From contig JACKAN010000014.1 of the NCBI GenBank assembly GCA_020635055.1, positions 40,190 through 104,189 of the forward strand: a stretch of DNA of 64,000 nucleotides, read 5' to 3'. Both the position numbers and the translations under genes were made by a program. The stretch is from Pseudobdellovibrionaceae bacterium. GTDB taxonomy: Bacteria; Bdellovibrionota; Bdellovibrionia; Bdellovibrionales; UBA1609. Below, in pieces: positions 40,797 to 49,211 of this stretch; the first letter of the stretch is position 1, and each line of letters starts with the position of its first letter. The notes beneath the pieces were generated by a model. That model saw nothing but the letters and a program-made list of their open reading frames with translations. It ran no database searches and had not been told where the DNA came from.

Positions 40797-42047
40797 CTGA
40801 TTATACAAACCTTGTAATACCGGTAAGAGTTGGCCGCGAGGAAGCAGCTTGCCATTAGCATAAATAGAGGGAGTTCCTTTTACGCCCACCTGTTCACCTT
40901 TTTTTCCTTGTTTTTTGATTTGTTCAAGAGTTTCTTCACTATTGATGCACTCTAGTAGATCGTTCCAGTTATCAACTTTAGATTCAGTTAAAGTTTTTAG
41001 GGCCTCAGTTGCCGCGGAAGTGGTTCTTGCTGTATAGAACAGATCTTGGTTTTTAAAAATGGTATTATGTACCTCCCACCCTTTGTCTGTTTTTCCAGCA
41101 CAATATACAGCTTTAGCTAACACACAAGGGGCGCCCACTTTGGCATTCACAACCTCATTGCACTCACCATCTAGAGCAAAACTATAAAATTCGAATCTCA
41201 CATCGGGGTGTGATTTTGCAAAGGCTTCCAGGGTGGGAGAGGCGTGTTTGCAGTGTCCACAAAGAAAATCTGCGAACTCACTGATGGTCAGCCTTGCAGA
41301 ATCTCGATCGGGGCCTATAAATAGAGAGGGGGCTAAATCGATTTCTTGTTTCGGGTTACTTGACCACTCAACTAAAGAAGAATTGATTATTTGCTGTAGT
41401 TTTTCGGCGCCATATTCCCTCATCATGGAAGCGTGCAATATATATGTGAAAACGGGGATAGACACGAGAAGTATAAGGAAACTTTTGTTTTTACTAAAAA
41501 GGCTTTTGATGTCATTTATGAAGTCAGAGGATTGTATCTTTACAAGTTGCCAGAGAGCCATCAAGGTTACAAAAGAACAAATGTAGGCAGCAATGCAAAA
41601 TATGCATAGGCTATTTATTAGAAAAAGAGAAATAGATCCCATAACTATAGATGTGGCAGCAATAAAAACAGCTAAATAGAAAGAGTTTCTCAGAGTTCTT
41701 TCCGCCTCATCAGTAAATCTCAGACCATAAATAAGTAAAATAAATAGAAAAACAATATTTGTAGTTAAACCCCAAAGTGCCATTGGGGCACCCAGTAAAC
41801 TAGAAAAAGAGGAGGCTGCCACAGCATCGCAATTAAATGTGGCATTGAGATTACAAAAACTCTCTCCACTAGATTGAGCGAATTTGAGTGGATAATATGT
41901 CCATGCAAGGTAAGCGTGAAGACCAATCGCAACAAGGGTTGAAAATATAGCTAATTTTAAGCGCGTCAAATTATAGCTCCTGGTTAGTAACAAATCATAA
42001 TCTAAATCAAAAAACATAGCCGAATCAACCATTTCTAGTATAATCAA
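40788..42047 (-). CDS. VKOR-DsbA fusion (disulfide-forming oxidoreductase)
   Basis: The 419-residue protein joins a vitamin K epoxide reductase-type quinone oxidoreductase to a thioredoxin-fold DsbA-like domain. The VKOR part (about 30-170) has the loop Cys pair (SFCNLNATFNCDAVAASSFS) and the membrane CxxC in NSLCIFCIAAY. A fifth helix (SFLILLVSIPVFTYIL) leads to the periplasmic domain with FADFLCGHCKHASP and the cis-Pro in VKGTPSIYANG. It re-oxidises its own DsbA domain using quinone, replacing DsbA/DsbB. The first ten residues may not be translated; MFFDL is an alternative start. Confidence 0.92.
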   Translation of the reverse strand: MIILEMVDSAMFFDLDYDLLLTRSYNLTRLKLAIFSTLVAIGLHAYLAWTYYPLKFAQSSGESFCNLNATFNCDAVAASSFSSLLGAPMALWGLTTNIVFLFILLIYGLRFTDEAERTLRNSFYLAVFIAATSIVMGSISLFLINSLCIFCIAAYICSFVTLMALWQLVKIQSSDFINDIKSLFSKNKSFLILLVSIPVFTYILHASMMREYGAEKLQQIINSSLVEWSSNPKQEIDLAPSLFIGPDRDSARLTISEFADFLCGHCKHASPTLEAFAKSHPDVRFEFYSFALDGECNEVVNAKVGAPCVLAKAVYCAGKTDKGWEVHNTIFKNQDLFYTARTTSAATEALKTLTESKVDNWNDLLECINSEETLEQIKKQGKKGEQVGVKGTPSIYANGKLLPRGQLLPVLQGLYNQLK

Positions 42048-42063
42048 AATTAAGGGAGTGGAA

Positions 42064-43671
42064 GTGATTGAAAAAAACGAGTGGATAAAGGCGAGAAAAA
42101 AGCTTTTAACCCAATTAAAAAGCCAAGTTTTTGCGATTCAGGGCAGGGATAGAGAAATTGACGCTTATGCCAAAAACTATAAGTATGAATTTTTAGGGAA
42201 GTGGCAGCCGTCATCAACAAGAGATTTAATATTAGAATTGAGTCAACAAAAACTGGTTTTGGGGGGTGATTTCCATGCCTTTTCTCAAGCACAAAGAACT
42301 CATCTTAGGATTTTGAGAGATTGGCCCAAGAAAAGACAATTAGTGTTAGCTTTAGAGTGTATAGAGGCGAAGCATCAAAAATATTTAGAGCTCTTTATGA
42401 AGGATGAGATATCGGAAAAAGAGTTCCTGAGACTTTGTCAGTGGTCGGACCATTGGGGCTTTTCGTGGAGTCACTATAAGCCATTATTTGAATTTGCAAA
42501 GACTCAGGGCATACCGGTTTTTGCTGTGAATCGTTACTATAAGAAAAGATCGCTCACATCACTAGTGAATAGAGATCTTTTTGCTGCGAAAAAAATAACT
42601 AAGTTGATTCAAAAGTTTCCCGAGGCAACTATTTATACTATTTTTGGTGATTTGCATTTAGCATCTAATCATTTGCCGAATTATATCAAAGAAGTCATTG
42701 GGAAGCCACAATTTAAAATGGCTCAAGTTTTTTTAAATTCCGAAAGACTCTACTTTCAATTGGCGAAAAAGAATTTAGAAATGGAAGTAGAAGTCCTTCG
42801 GAGTAAAAATTCACGTTTTTGTATTATGTCGTCGCCCCCTTGGGTGAAATGGCAGAGTTATCTTATGTTCTTGGAAGGGGCCTATGATGACGACTTAGAA
42901 GAAGATTATGATAAAATTGATTTTACAGACCATGTGGCACAGCTTGTGGAGGTCATGAAAAAAGATATAAAAATGAATATTTCCTTAGATGACCTAGCTG
43001 TTTACAATAGTGAAGATTTTAGCGTATGGCGAAAGGTGGCAGAGAAGCTGAAGCCCAAAGAGAGAAAATATTTTTTAAAACTGATTGAGGATGAAAAAAC
43101 ATTTATTCTTCCTAAACAAAATTTTTATTATCTCTCAAGGCTGTCTATTAACCATTGTGCTCATCTGGCCGGTTTTTATTTTCATAAAAAAGTTTCAGGC
43201 TTAAATAAATCTTTATGGGATATGCCGAATGATTTTTTACCTTTGATTTGGCATGAGGCCGTGGCATTCTATCTTAGTAAGTTAATAAACCACAAACGCA
43301 AAGCCGAAAAGCTGTCAGTTGTTGAAAATCAATTGCGTCATACAGAGGAAATTGATCAAGGTAGGGAAGCCTTAGCCTTGGTGCTAGATCAAAAAACCGA
43401 CGAGTGGATTTATGTTAAAAGTGGACGTCATAAAAAAGAAAGATTGAAAGCCAAAAAAACTATAAGTTATTTACATGCGGCCCGCATTTTGGGTTCGATG
43501 ATGGGTGAAAAACTTTATGATGCGTATATTATGGGGCGAATTAAAAAAACTACATTGATAACATTTCTTCAGAAAGACCTGTGTTCAAGTGATTTTAATG
43601 ATTTTTATTATTTAATGACTCAACGATTAGAAGCACATTTAGCCTTGAAACAAAAAGGTGTCCGTTTATGA
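42064..43671 (+). CDS. ChaN-like (haem-binding/Tiki fold) protein with C-terminal extension
   Basis: From GTG 42064 behind AAGGGAG the product is 535 residues. The first 270 match the ChaN/Cofac_haem_bdg family: LGGDFHAFSQAQRTHLRILR, LALECIEAKHQKYLELFM, and the returning IFGDLHLASNHLP. ChaN of Campylobacter is an iron-regulated haem-binding lipoprotein, but here there is no signal peptide, so the setting is cytoplasmic. The 260-residue C-terminal half is helical, with HEAVAFYLSKLINH, and unrecognised. It overlaps the GYF-domain gene by 4 nt. Confidence 0.8.
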   Translation: MIEKNEWIKARKKLLTQLKSQVFAIQGRDREIDAYAKNYKYEFLGKWQPSSTRDLILELSQQKLVLGGDFHAFSQAQRTHLRILRDWPKKRQLVLALECIEAKHQKYLELFMKDEISEKEFLRLCQWSDHWGFSWSHYKPLFEFAKTQGIPVFAVNRYYKKRSLTSLVNRDLFAAKKITKLIQKFPEATIYTIFGDLHLASNHLPNYIKEVIGKPQFKMAQVFLNSERLYFQLAKKNLEMEVEVLRSKNSRFCIMSSPPWVKWQSYLMFLEGAYDDDLEEDYDKIDFTDHVAQLVEVMKKDIKMNISLDDLAVYNSEDFSVWRKVAEKLKPKERKYFLKLIEDEKTFILPKQNFYYLSRLSINHCAHLAGFYFHKKVSGLNKSLWDMPNDFLPLIWHEAVAFYLSKLINHKRKAEKLSVVENQLRHTEEIDQGREALALVLDQKTDEWIYVKSGRHKKERLKAKKTISYLHAARILGSMMGEKLYDAYIMGRIKKTTLITFLQKDLCSSDFNDFYYLMTQRLEAHLALKQKGVRL

Positions 43672-45548
43672 GTCGTTGGTACTATGCTCATAAAGGAAAA
43701 ACAGTCGGTCCATTTGCGCAAAATGAGATACTTCAAATGGTTGTTGCTGGCCAAATCGGCGTTATGGATCTTGTTTTTAAAGTGGGCGGACAAGAGTGGA
43801 AACCATTAATTGAGTGGAGTGAATTTGAGGAACTAAAAGCTAGACAATCTAAAAATTCTCACGAAGAGCAATGGATTGTTTTCATGGATCGTCCAGAGGA
43901 GAGAAAACAAATTGGACCTTTTAGTACACTTCAAGTACAGGAGATGCTGAAAGATAATTCAATTCAGTTTGAGGATTACATTTGGAAAGAGGGGATGTCA
44001 GAGTGGTATCCAATAAAAACAATTCATGAGTTTAAGGCTAAAAAGGATACATCCATAAGTTTTAATGTTCCAGAAACAAATGAGGACGTTTCTGTTTATG
44101 AAGAATCCGCTGCAGATTTACTTAGAAGCATTAAAGTTAAAGACCCAAAGCAAATAAAAGAAATTACAGAAACCATTTCCAGTTTCACTAAGGAGCCGAC
44201 AAGCACTTTAACAAATAAAAATACAATAAAAGAAAATCATAAGAATAATGAAGTCAGCAGCAAAGAGGAAAGACAAAAGCGAAAAGAAGAAATGGAGAGG
44301 GTGCGCAAGCAATTAGATGATAAAATTAAATATTTATTTGGTGACCAGCCAAATCTGACTTCTGAAGACACCCGCTGGATTCAAGACAAAACTATTTTAA
44401 ACCAACAAGCAACATCTATGTTAGAAGTGTTGCCTTTAACCCAGCGTCTTTTGTCTGAAGGATTTATTGAGTCAAAAGAAGAAAAAGAATTGCAAGAGTT
44501 AGATGAAAGCGAGAAAGGGAACCCCTCTGTCGCCCCCGTAGTAAACATATTGAAAGATGAAAGTTTTTTTGAGCAAAAAGAAAATAAATGGCTGCGTAGA
44601 ATTCAGATAGAATTAGAAGCTCTGTTCCCTAAAGGGAGTGTTCTTAGGATTTTCGCCTTATTTTTTATGTTTTTTGCAAGCACATTAATGATATTTTTGT
44701 CCTCTAATAAAGATAAAAGTATCATGATAGCACAAAAAAATACAGCCACAGAGACAATGAAAAAAGTGGATGAAAAAATATTTGAAGAAGAGCGGAGAGC
44801 TAAAGAAATTGCAGATAGGGAGAGGGAAAGAATAGAAAAAGATCGATTGGCAAATATAAAAAGGCCACCCACGCAAATAACATTAAAAATATTTAAAAAC
44901 CAAAATAAAGGGAGGGAATTATTTATTCAAAGTGATGCATCAAAACATTACAAATATAGAATTGAAGTTATTGGACATGTGGGAAAAGTTTTAGGTCTTG
45001 GGGCTTACTATAATACTTTTGAAATCCCAACGAAAGATTCCGTTCGTTTAAGTTTTGAAAAAATGCAACTCCCAGAGGGTTATTTAACTTTTCGAGTGAC
45101 AGTTAATGATTTAGAAAAAACAAAAAGAATTTATAACTCTGAAAAAAATAAAAACTCTTTTGCCGAGGCAATGGAAGAGCATAAGAAGCAGATCGCCATT
45201 TGGCATCAAAAAGAAAAAAGGTCATTGTATAGCACAATTGAAAGCCTTAAAAACTGGGGATTACAGCTTTCAAGTTTGATACCCCTCCACCAACAAAGTC
45301 AAAAGCGCTGGCAGCGCGCCTATAGAAACTGGAAAAATAAGGTGAGTGCAAATCAATCTGATTACTTAAAGACTGTCAATTTGCAAGTGAAAGGAAAATT
45401 TATTTATCCGGAACTATGGTTAAAATTAAAGTCACAAATGAATGTACTATACAATATTCCATCTGCCACCCCAGAATTTGATTATGTAAGTTTTAAAAAC
45501 AAAATATTGGCTTTAGAAAAAGAAGTAAATGAATTAAGCCTTTGGTGA
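43668..45548 (+). CDS. Membrane protein with two N-terminal GYF_2 domains
   Basis: The 626-residue protein begins with two GYF_2 (DUF4339) repeats, WYYAHKGKTVGPFAQNEILQ and about 70 residues later QWIVFMDRPEERKQIGPFS, each ending in a W-P/L motif (EWKPL, EWYPI). A charged linker follows, then a single membrane helix near residues 325-345 (IFALFFMFFASTLMIFL), a coiled coil and an extracytoplasmic domain of about 200 residues. Such double-GYF proteins are common in Bdellovibrio-type genomes; function unknown. It is coupled to the ChaN-like gene and overlaps the convergent HU gene by 15 nt. Confidence 0.8.
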   Translation: MSRWYYAHKGKTVGPFAQNEILQMVVAGQIGVMDLVFKVGGQEWKPLIEWSEFEELKARQSKNSHEEQWIVFMDRPEERKQIGPFSTLQVQEMLKDNSIQFEDYIWKEGMSEWYPIKTIHEFKAKKDTSISFNVPETNEDVSVYEESAADLLRSIKVKDPKQIKEITETISSFTKEPTSTLTNKNTIKENHKNNEVSSKEERQKRKEEMERVRKQLDDKIKYLFGDQPNLTSEDTRWIQDKTILNQQATSMLEVLPLTQRLLSEGFIESKEEKELQELDESEKGNPSVAPVVNILKDESFFEQKENKWLRRIQIELEALFPKGSVLRIFALFFMFFASTLMIFLSSNKDKSIMIAQKNTATETMKKVDEKIFEEERRAKEIADRERERIEKDRLANIKRPPTQITLKIFKNQNKGRELFIQSDASKHYKYRIEVIGHVGKVLGLGAYYNTFEIPTKDSVRLSFEKMQLPEGYLTFRVTVNDLEKTKRIYNSEKNKNSFAEAMEEHKKQIAIWHQKEKRSLYSTIESLKNWGLQLSSLIPLHQQSQKRWQRAYRNWKNKVSANQSDYLKTVNLQVKGKFIYPELWLKLKSQMNVLYNIPSATPEFDYVSFKNKILALEKEVNELSLW

Positions 45549-45827
45549 TCGCAACTTATTCACAAGACTTTTAAAGTCTTTTCCAGGTCTAAATCGCGGA
45601 ACCTTAGATGCTGGAATAAGGATCTGAGAGCCTGTCTTTGGGTTTCTGCCATTGCGGGATTTTCTTTCTGAGCGATCAAAAGTCCCAAATCCCACAATTT
45701 TAACTTCTTCACCTTTGGAGACACTTTTTTGAATCAAATCTATAGCTGAATCTAATACGAGTTCAGTTTGCGTTTTTGTCAGGTTAGTAGATTTTGCAAT
45801 TTTTTCGACAAACTGAGCTTTGTTCAC
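45534..45827 (-). CDS. HU-family DNA-binding protein
   Basis: The 97-residue protein is a standard HU/IHF: NKAQFVEKIAKSTNLTKTQT, VKIVGFGTFDRSERKSRNGR (beta arm start) and NPKTGSQILIPASKVPRFRP. GTG at 45827 is chosen because AAAGGAGAATTAAGC precedes it; a longer in-frame ATG would put that ribosome site inside the gene. It bends DNA and shapes the nucleoid. The 3' end overlaps the GYF-domain gene. Confidence 0.95.
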   Translation of the reverse strand: MNKAQFVEKIAKSTNLTKTQTELVLDSAIDLIQKSVSKGEEVKIVGFGTFDRSERKSRNGRNPKTGSQILIPASKVPRFRPGKDFKSLVNKLRSPKA

Positions 45828-45887
45828 GCTTAATTCTCCTTTGTATATAGCCAAGGTTTATGAAGTGTTGTAGATTGGGTAAAATAA

Positions 45888-45910
45888 TTGATCACAGTCT
45901 GTGTGGTCAA
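45888..45910. promoter_or_regulatory. Palindrome between HU and argS genes
   Basis: TTGATCACA and TGTGGTCAA form an inverted repeat with a 5-nt centre in the 130-bp divergent intergenic region. It may be an operator for the HU gene, argS or both. Confidence 0.45.
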
Positions 45911-45960
45911 GATGTTAATTTTCAAATTTTATTAATTTATTTTTTTAGTGAGAACTTTTT

Positions 45961-47661
45961 ATGTTGACATCTATAAAGTCCAAATTAGCAGCTAAGATTT
46001 GTCATGTTTTTGAACTGAATAAAAAAGATCTACAGGATTTATTGGAAATTCCAAAAAATTTACAACATGGTGACTTAGCCCTTCCCGTATTTTTTTTAGC
46101 TAAGACTTTAAAAAAAGCGCCGGCAATGATTGCTTCAGAATATAGTAATAAAATTAAGACACTTCAATTTAAAGAAATTCGTGAAGTCACGGCATTGAGT
46201 GGCTACATAAATTTTAAAATGTCATGGGAAGTTTTATCTGGTGAACTTTTGCAATCCTTGTCCGAACCGGCACGTCTTGGTTATTCTAACATTGGAGAAG
46301 GCAAAACTCTTGTAATAGATTTTTCCTCACCTAATGTAGCTAAAAAAATGTCTGTCGGCCATTTGCGTGCAACGGTGATTGGTCAGTGTATTTATAATCT
46401 CGCAAAGTCACAATCTTATAAGGTAATAGGGTTAAATCATTTAGGTGATTGGGGAACTCAATTTGGCAAATTGGCCTGGGCAATGGACAATTGGTCAGGG
46501 GAGTATGCTAAAGATGAAGACCCCATGAAAGTCTTGACCGAATTGTATGTTCGCTTTCACGAAGAGGCGGAAAAATTGCCAGAGCTGGAGAAGCAAGGTG
46601 CGGCTTATTTTAAGAGACTGGAAGAAGGTGATTCGCACGTTTCGGAACTTTGGAAAAAGATAGTTGAAATTTCGATGAGTAATTATAATGAAATGTGGAA
46701 GTTATTGGGCGTTAAGCACGATTTGGTTTTGGGCGAATCTTTTTATAACGATAAACTTAAGTCTACAGAGCAATTGTTAGAAAAAAAGAATATATTAGAA
46801 GAGAGCGAAGGGGCTATGGTTGTCAAGTTAGAGGGTGATAGGCCTCCATGTTTAATTCGTAAAGCGGATGGAGCTTCTCTTTATGCCACTAGAGACCTTG
46901 CGAGTGCTATATATCGTAGAGAAGTTTTAAAGGCCGATTTAAATTTATATGTTGTTGGTCAGGATCAGACTTTGCACTTTCAACAAATTTTTGAAGTTTT
47001 AAAAAAAATGGGATATGAGTGGGCTGAAGATTGCCATCATATCAGTTTTGGTATGTACCGATTTAAAGATATGGGTCGTATGTCCACACGCAAAGGCAAT
47101 GTTATCCATTTAGAAGATGTACTCAACAAAGCGATATCTTCAATTAAAAAAGTTATTGAAGAAAAAAATCCCAATTTAAAAGATAAAGATCTAGTAGCAA
47201 GGCAAGTGGGTGTGGGGGCTGTAATATTTAATGATTTAGTTAATGACCGAACTAAAAATGTTGATTTTGACTGGGAACGGGTTTTGAGCTTTGAGGGTGA
47301 TAGTGGACCTTATGTACAATATGTGGCGGTTCGATGTAAAAGTATTTTAAGAAAATTCAATAAGAAGTTACCAAAGTGTTTTTCGGTGGAGTTGAATTCG
47401 TCTGAAGAACATGAGTTGATTGTTCGTCTTCTATCTTTCGATGAAGTCTTAAGTTTAGCGTTTAAAAACTTTAAACCCCATTTTTTAGCTAACTACTTAC
47501 TGGACCTATGTAGAGCTTTCAATCAGTTTTATCATAAATGTCGAATCATTGATCAGGAACAAAGTCTTGCTGAGTCGAGAGCTAAGTTAGTGGAAATGAC
47601 GGAGGCCGTCCTTAGTCAAGGTCTTTCAATTTTAAACATTCAATGTCCTGATGAAATGTAG
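45961..47661 (+). CDS. argS: Arginyl-tRNA synthetase
   Basis: The 566-residue class I synthetase shows the N-terminal Add1 domain (1-110), the HIGH region in FSSPNVAKKMSVGHLRATVIG, GDWGTQFGKL, the DATRD-like SLYATRDLASAIYR, KMSK-like RMSTRKGN, and the C-terminal anticodon-binding DALR domain (ending about 560). Length is normal. It charges tRNA-Arg. Confidence 0.97.
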   Translation: MLTSIKSKLAAKICHVFELNKKDLQDLLEIPKNLQHGDLALPVFFLAKTLKKAPAMIASEYSNKIKTLQFKEIREVTALSGYINFKMSWEVLSGELLQSLSEPARLGYSNIGEGKTLVIDFSSPNVAKKMSVGHLRATVIGQCIYNLAKSQSYKVIGLNHLGDWGTQFGKLAWAMDNWSGEYAKDEDPMKVLTELYVRFHEEAEKLPELEKQGAAYFKRLEEGDSHVSELWKKIVEISMSNYNEMWKLLGVKHDLVLGESFYNDKLKSTEQLLEKKNILEESEGAMVVKLEGDRPPCLIRKADGASLYATRDLASAIYRREVLKADLNLYVVGQDQTLHFQQIFEVLKKMGYEWAEDCHHISFGMYRFKDMGRMSTRKGNVIHLEDVLNKAISSIKKVIEEKNPNLKDKDLVARQVGVGAVIFNDLVNDRTKNVDFDWERVLSFEGDSGPYVQYVAVRCKSILRKFNKKLPKCFSVELNSSEEHELIVRLLSFDEVLSLAFKNFKPHFLANYLLDLCRAFNQFYHKCRIIDQEQSLAESRAKLVEMTEAVLSQGLSILNIQCPDEM

Positions 47662-47705
47662 AGAATCATTAAATAAATCTTCATTCTATTCCGATAAATT
47701 TCTAG

Positions 47706-48392
47706 ATGAAGAATCAAGCAGTTTTTTCAATTACATTAATACTTTTGGGGTTGTGGAGTTTGGCTTATATCCAATTTCAACAGTATTTTGAAAATCCACA
47801 AAAATATGAAGAAAAGATTCAAAAACTTCAAAAGAATATTGCTAAAACTCAAATGCAAAAAGAATTACTTAAAGATCAACTCATTGAATTTCAGATGGAC
47901 GTGGCTAAGATTTTACCTGAAACAATTAGGAAAAGTCCTAAAGGGGAAAAATCGTATCCATTAAGAAATTTGGCAAGTTTGGTTTTAGCTAAGGATCAAG
48001 ATGCCTATCAGAACTCAAAAATGAAAACTCATTTAAGCCTGTCAAAGAAGTTGTTTACTGATAAAAAATATAAAGATGCTTCACAAAGCTTAGTTCAATT
48101 TATATCTAATTATCCCTTTTCAATTGATATTGCGGAAGCCTTTTTTCTTCTCGCAGAAAGTTACTTTCAGTTAGAAGATTATGAGCGATGTATTTTAACT
48201 GTAGAGAAAATGATTGAGCTTTTTCCTGAAAACGAACTGACAGGATATGCCATGGTTCGCATGGGAAAAATCTACGAAATTCAAGAGCGTCCAGAGCAAG
48301 CTATAGATATTTATCAAACAGTGCTGCAGGTGTTTCCAGTACGAGGTTTAGCTTCTCAAGCGAAAGAATCTCTTAAATCTGTGGAGCTTTGA
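47706..48392 (+). CDS. TPR protein with N-terminal membrane anchor
   Basis: The 228-residue protein has one N-terminal membrane helix (AVFSITLILLGLWSLAYI), a short coiled coil (EEKIQKLQKNIAKTQMQKEL) and three TPR-like repeats in the C-terminal half (DASQSLVQFISNYPFSIDIA; ERCILTVEKMIELFPENELT; EQAIDIYQTVLQVFPVRGLA). It resembles CpoB/YbgF-type envelope proteins in layout. It overlaps the following FecR-like gene by one base and is probably cotranscribed with it. Confidence 0.75.
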   Translation: MKNQAVFSITLILLGLWSLAYIQFQQYFENPQKYEEKIQKLQKNIAKTQMQKELLKDQLIEFQMDVAKILPETIRKSPKGEKSYPLRNLASLVLAKDQDAYQNSKMKTHLSLSKKLFTDKKYKDASQSLVQFISNYPFSIDIAEAFFLLAESYFQLEDYERCILTVEKMIELFPENELTGYAMVRMGKIYEIQERPEQAIDIYQTVLQVFPVRGLASQAKESLKSVEL

Positions 48393-49129
48393 TGTTTTTT
48401 TTAAGATGTCTAACCTTTTTAATTGCCTTCACCCTGAATGTTCAAATTAAAGCAAAAGCACAAGTGTTAGAAGTGCCAGAGGAATGTTTGAAGATGGAAG
48501 GGGAGTGCAGTATTAAAGATCCTTCTTCAAGAGGTTCCATAGAAGTGAGCGCCGGGCATATTGATTTCGCACAAGATTCTATTCTCATTCGACGGGAAGA
48601 AAATCTTATTCGTTTGGTGAGTGGATCGTTTTTTGTTCGCTCCAGCTCTCCACTAAAAATTCAAACAAAATATGCTTGGATTCAACTCAAGAAAGAACAA
48701 TCAGTGATTGTAGAGTTAAGTTTCGACAAAGTTGTAATTACAGCCTTCAGTGGAGACATAGTGGTTTATGATTTAAATAATAATCCTATTGTGCTGCCCC
48801 AGGCTTATACCAATAGCTTTGGTAAAATTAACTCCAAAGGAGTTGCCGAAGTGGGTTTTCCTAGGGCTGCGAATTTTAAAAATATAATAAAAACTTTAGG
48901 CGAGATTTCTTCTTTAAATAAAAAGGAATTGTACGAAGGTCTAAAGAAATATAAAAAATCATGGTTAAGTGCTTTAGATGAAACTCAAAACAGAAGCCTA
49001 GCTTCTACGCAAAAAATCATAGAAGATTGGGAGATAAGTCAAAAGCAGCAGGCCGAACGTCTGAGGCTTGAGAAAATTGAGAAGAAAAGAATGAGAGATT
49101 TCTTTTATAAAAAGACCTTTCTTGAGTAA
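48392..49129 (+). CDS. FecR-domain-like exported protein
   Basis: From ATG 48392 behind GTGGAG the product is 245 residues with a signal peptide (FFLRCLTFLIAFTLNVQIKA). The middle (about 60-140) has alternating beta strands like the FecR domain (LIRLVSGSFFVRSSSPLKIQ; VVITAFSGDIVVYD). The C-terminal 60 residues are a basic coiled coil (QKQQAERLRLEKIEKKRM). It probably acts in the periplasm with the preceding TPR protein (inference). Confidence 0.6.
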   Translation: MFFLRCLTFLIAFTLNVQIKAKAQVLEVPEECLKMEGECSIKDPSSRGSIEVSAGHIDFAQDSILIRREENLIRLVSGSFFVRSSSPLKIQTKYAWIQLKKEQSVIVELSFDKVVITAFSGDIVVYDLNNNPIVLPQAYTNSFGKINSKGVAEVGFPRAANFKNIIKTLGEISSLNKKELYEGLKKYKKSWLSALDETQNRSLASTQKIIEDWEISQKQQAERLRLEKIEKKRMRDFFYKKTFLE

Positions 49130-49211
49130 ACTATTGTGAGATAAATAAAATGTGGTATTATATAGTTAGGTGCTAAGCTATGCACCAGGAGCTTTTCTCA
49201 GGAGGAGAACT

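Noticed and set aside
47706..48392. BamD annotation for the TPR protein
   Set aside because: It has a membrane helix rather than a lipobox, too few TPRs, and a coiled coil not found in BamD.
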